Source of the DNA: Pleodorina starrii
Lineage: Eukaryota > Chlorophyta > Chlorophyceae > Chlamydomonadales > Volvocaceae
Length of the DNA stretch: 64,000 nucleotides
Assembly (NCBI GenBank): GCA_030267565.1
Contig: BRXU01000016.1
Coordinates: 1,878,501-1,942,500 of the forward strand
Direction: 5' to 3'
Notes under the pieces: generated by a model
Seen by the model: the letters and a program-made list of their open reading frames with translations, nothing else
What the model was told of the DNA's origin: nothing
Databases searched by the model: none
Translations under genes and position numbers: made by a program
In this document: positions 63,001 to 64,000 of the stretch, piece after piece
Layout: each line of letters begins with the position of its first letter
Numbering within the stretch: position 1 is the first letter of the stretch

Positions 63001-63813
63001 CCTCCACTATGAGCGAGTAGTCGGCCGGCGGCTCCGCCGCCGGCGCAAAGACGGACGCCTGGCGGGCGCCGCCCAGCGCCGACAGCGCGCCATCCAGCGC
63101 CGCCAGCGCCGCCGTCTCCGCCGCCGCCACGTTGCCTGCCTCCGTCAGGTCCTCGTCCGCCTCCACACACGCCATGTTGCGAGCCACCTGCTCCAGCAGC
63201 GCGTGCATCACCAGCGGCACACTCACTCGCTCCGAAACCACGCTGTCGAGCAGCGCGCCGTAGTAATCCAGACTCAGCGGCGGCTGACGCGGCGGCGGCG
63301 GCTGCGCCGCCGCCGCCGCCGCGGCGCCGCCTTCGGCGGCTCCGCTGCCTTCGGAGGCGGGCGGCGGCGCCGCCGCCGCCGCCGGAGCCGCATGCGGCGG
63401 CACCGGGCTCGTCGAGCGCAAGCCGACAGACGCCGGTTGAGGAGCAGGGGCGGCGGCAGACTGGCCCGACTCCGTCACGCTTCTAGACGAGGACTCGCCG
63501 GCGGCGGCAGCAGCGGCGGCAGCCGGCGGATCCTCCAGCTGCTTGCAGTCGTACACCTTGACGGAGGCGCGCCATTCCTCGTACGAACGCACGTGCGCCG
63601 CCAGGCGGTGCAGTGTCGACGCCAGGGTGTCGTACCCGGGTGCGTCCTCAGGGACGGCCGCCGCCGCCGCTGCCGCCGCCTCGGCGGCGGCCGCCGCGGC
63701 CGCCGCCGCAGCCTTGCCCTTGGCGCCGCCCTTGGCCGCCCCCGGCGCCGCCGCTGCGGCGCCCTTCTTGCCGCCCTTTGCGCCCTTTGCGCCCACCTCG
63801 ACCTCCTCGCCGC
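53677..63813 (-). CDS. PF6: PF6/SPAG17 central-pair protein, N-terminus outside window
   Basis: Twelve exons, minus strand: 63813-62588, 62361-62308, 61958-61742, 61481-61399, 61261-59954, 59360-59313, 58895-58443, 58260-57888, 57475-56894, 56455-56274, 55731-55417, 54945-53677; about 2036 residues, all phases consistent. Recognisable SPAG17 blocks are [20 protein letters not shown] plus VMHALLEQV near the start, VTDPDTG-like repeats with DGQVLV strands in the middle, and a C-terminal PapD/ASH-like module with [19 protein letters not shown] and PLAAGM. Long Ala, Pro, Glu and Gln runs lie between. In Chlamydomonas PF6 is an Ala/Pro-rich protein of about 2300 residues in the C1a projection of the flagellar central pair; loss leaves flagella twitching. 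The window would therefore hold all but the first few hundred residues. Confidence 0.9.
56480..56512 (-). repeat. Dispersed repeat copy near a PF6 acceptor
   Basis: It shares gataccgcagcgg with the other copies and lies about 25 bases upstream of the acceptor of exon 56455-56274 on the minus strand. Confidence 0.55.
57520..57655. repeat. (GGAT)n array in PF6 intron
   Basis: About 33 nearly perfect tetranucleotide units lie in the intron between exons 58260-57888 and 57475-56894. All frames through it are open (MDGW repeats on +, HPSI on -), but this is a property of the repeat, not coding. Confidence 0.97.
58939..59030 (-). repeat. Dispersed repeat copy near a PF6 acceptor
   Basis: A full-length copy matching the one at 16500, with an extra taccggtgcc segment. 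It lies about 40 bases upstream of the acceptor of exon 58895-58443 on the minus strand. Confidence 0.75.
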
Positions 63814-64000
63814 CTGGCAGGTTCGGGACGGGACACCGTCGGCCGACAAAGTGTGAGGAGGGCCGAATCAGCCGCGGGGCGCCACCACGCAATGCCCACA
63901 CCCGCCTCCTTCCCGCCTCCTCCCACAGAGCCGCCCCCCAACCCGCCGCCCAGGTGGGGCCCCCCCGCCCGTATCGACGTCCCCCGCCTTCCCTGGTCCC
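63814..64000 (-). other. PF6 intron at right edge
   Basis: An AG acceptor precedes exon 63813, and the sequence further right has no frame that continues the protein. The next upstream exon lies outside the window. Confidence 0.6.

Overview
The window is nuclear DNA of a green alga, most likely a volvocine relative of Chlamydomonas. It is GC-rich, with many short exons, GTRAGT/CAG splice sites, long Ala/Gly/Pro runs in proteins, TGTAA-type poly(A) signals, a flagellar central-pair gene, and copper-uptake proteins of the Cys-Met type known from Chlamydomonas. No prokaryotic, organellar or viral content was seen. Gene models were built by hand from splice sites and reading-frame continuity. In the five best models every exon length and intron phase adds up exactly.

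Layout. (1) 365-7268, + strand: the 3' part of a VASt-domain (StAR-like lipid transfer) protein with a C-terminal membrane anchor. (2) 10692-16067, +: a large low-complexity protein of unknown function, less certain. (3) 19445-22352, -: a ROG1/DUF676-type lipase with an inserted membrane segment. (4) 24570-51204, -: three tandem paralogous genes with a Cys-rich secreted N-terminus and repeated Cys-Met motifs (CxxMxxMxxC-x5/6-C). The last gene in transcription order (24570-32031) ends in CTR copper-transporter membrane exons. The other two (34904-41054 and 44312-51204) end instead in basic proline-rich tails and should be secreted, soluble Cys-Met proteins. (5) 53677-63813, -: most of PF6 (SPAG17), a central-pair C1a protein, running off the right edge.

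The centre of interest is the copper cluster. All three genes are built from a repeated three-exon cassette (beta 155 bp, gamma 85-238 bp, alpha 360-435 bp) that starts and ends in phase 0, so it can be duplicated without breaking the frame. The gene 44312-51204 has three cassettes and the other two have two each. The 155-bp exon is almost identical in all seven copies while most introns are unrelated. One intron is shared between two of the genes. One gamma exon carries a methionine-rich 8-residue minisatellite. Together these suggest ongoing cassette shuffling and gene conversion in an extracellular copper-capture system made of one transporter and two soluble partners. GTAC clusters, the core recognised by the copper regulator CRR1 in Chlamydomonas, lie in AT-rich DNA upstream of at least two of the genes.

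A second unexpected signal is a short dispersed repeat with six candidate copies. In minus-strand genes it sits just upstream of 3' splice sites and supplies a pyrimidine tract, and sometimes a CTAAC branch-point-like motif.
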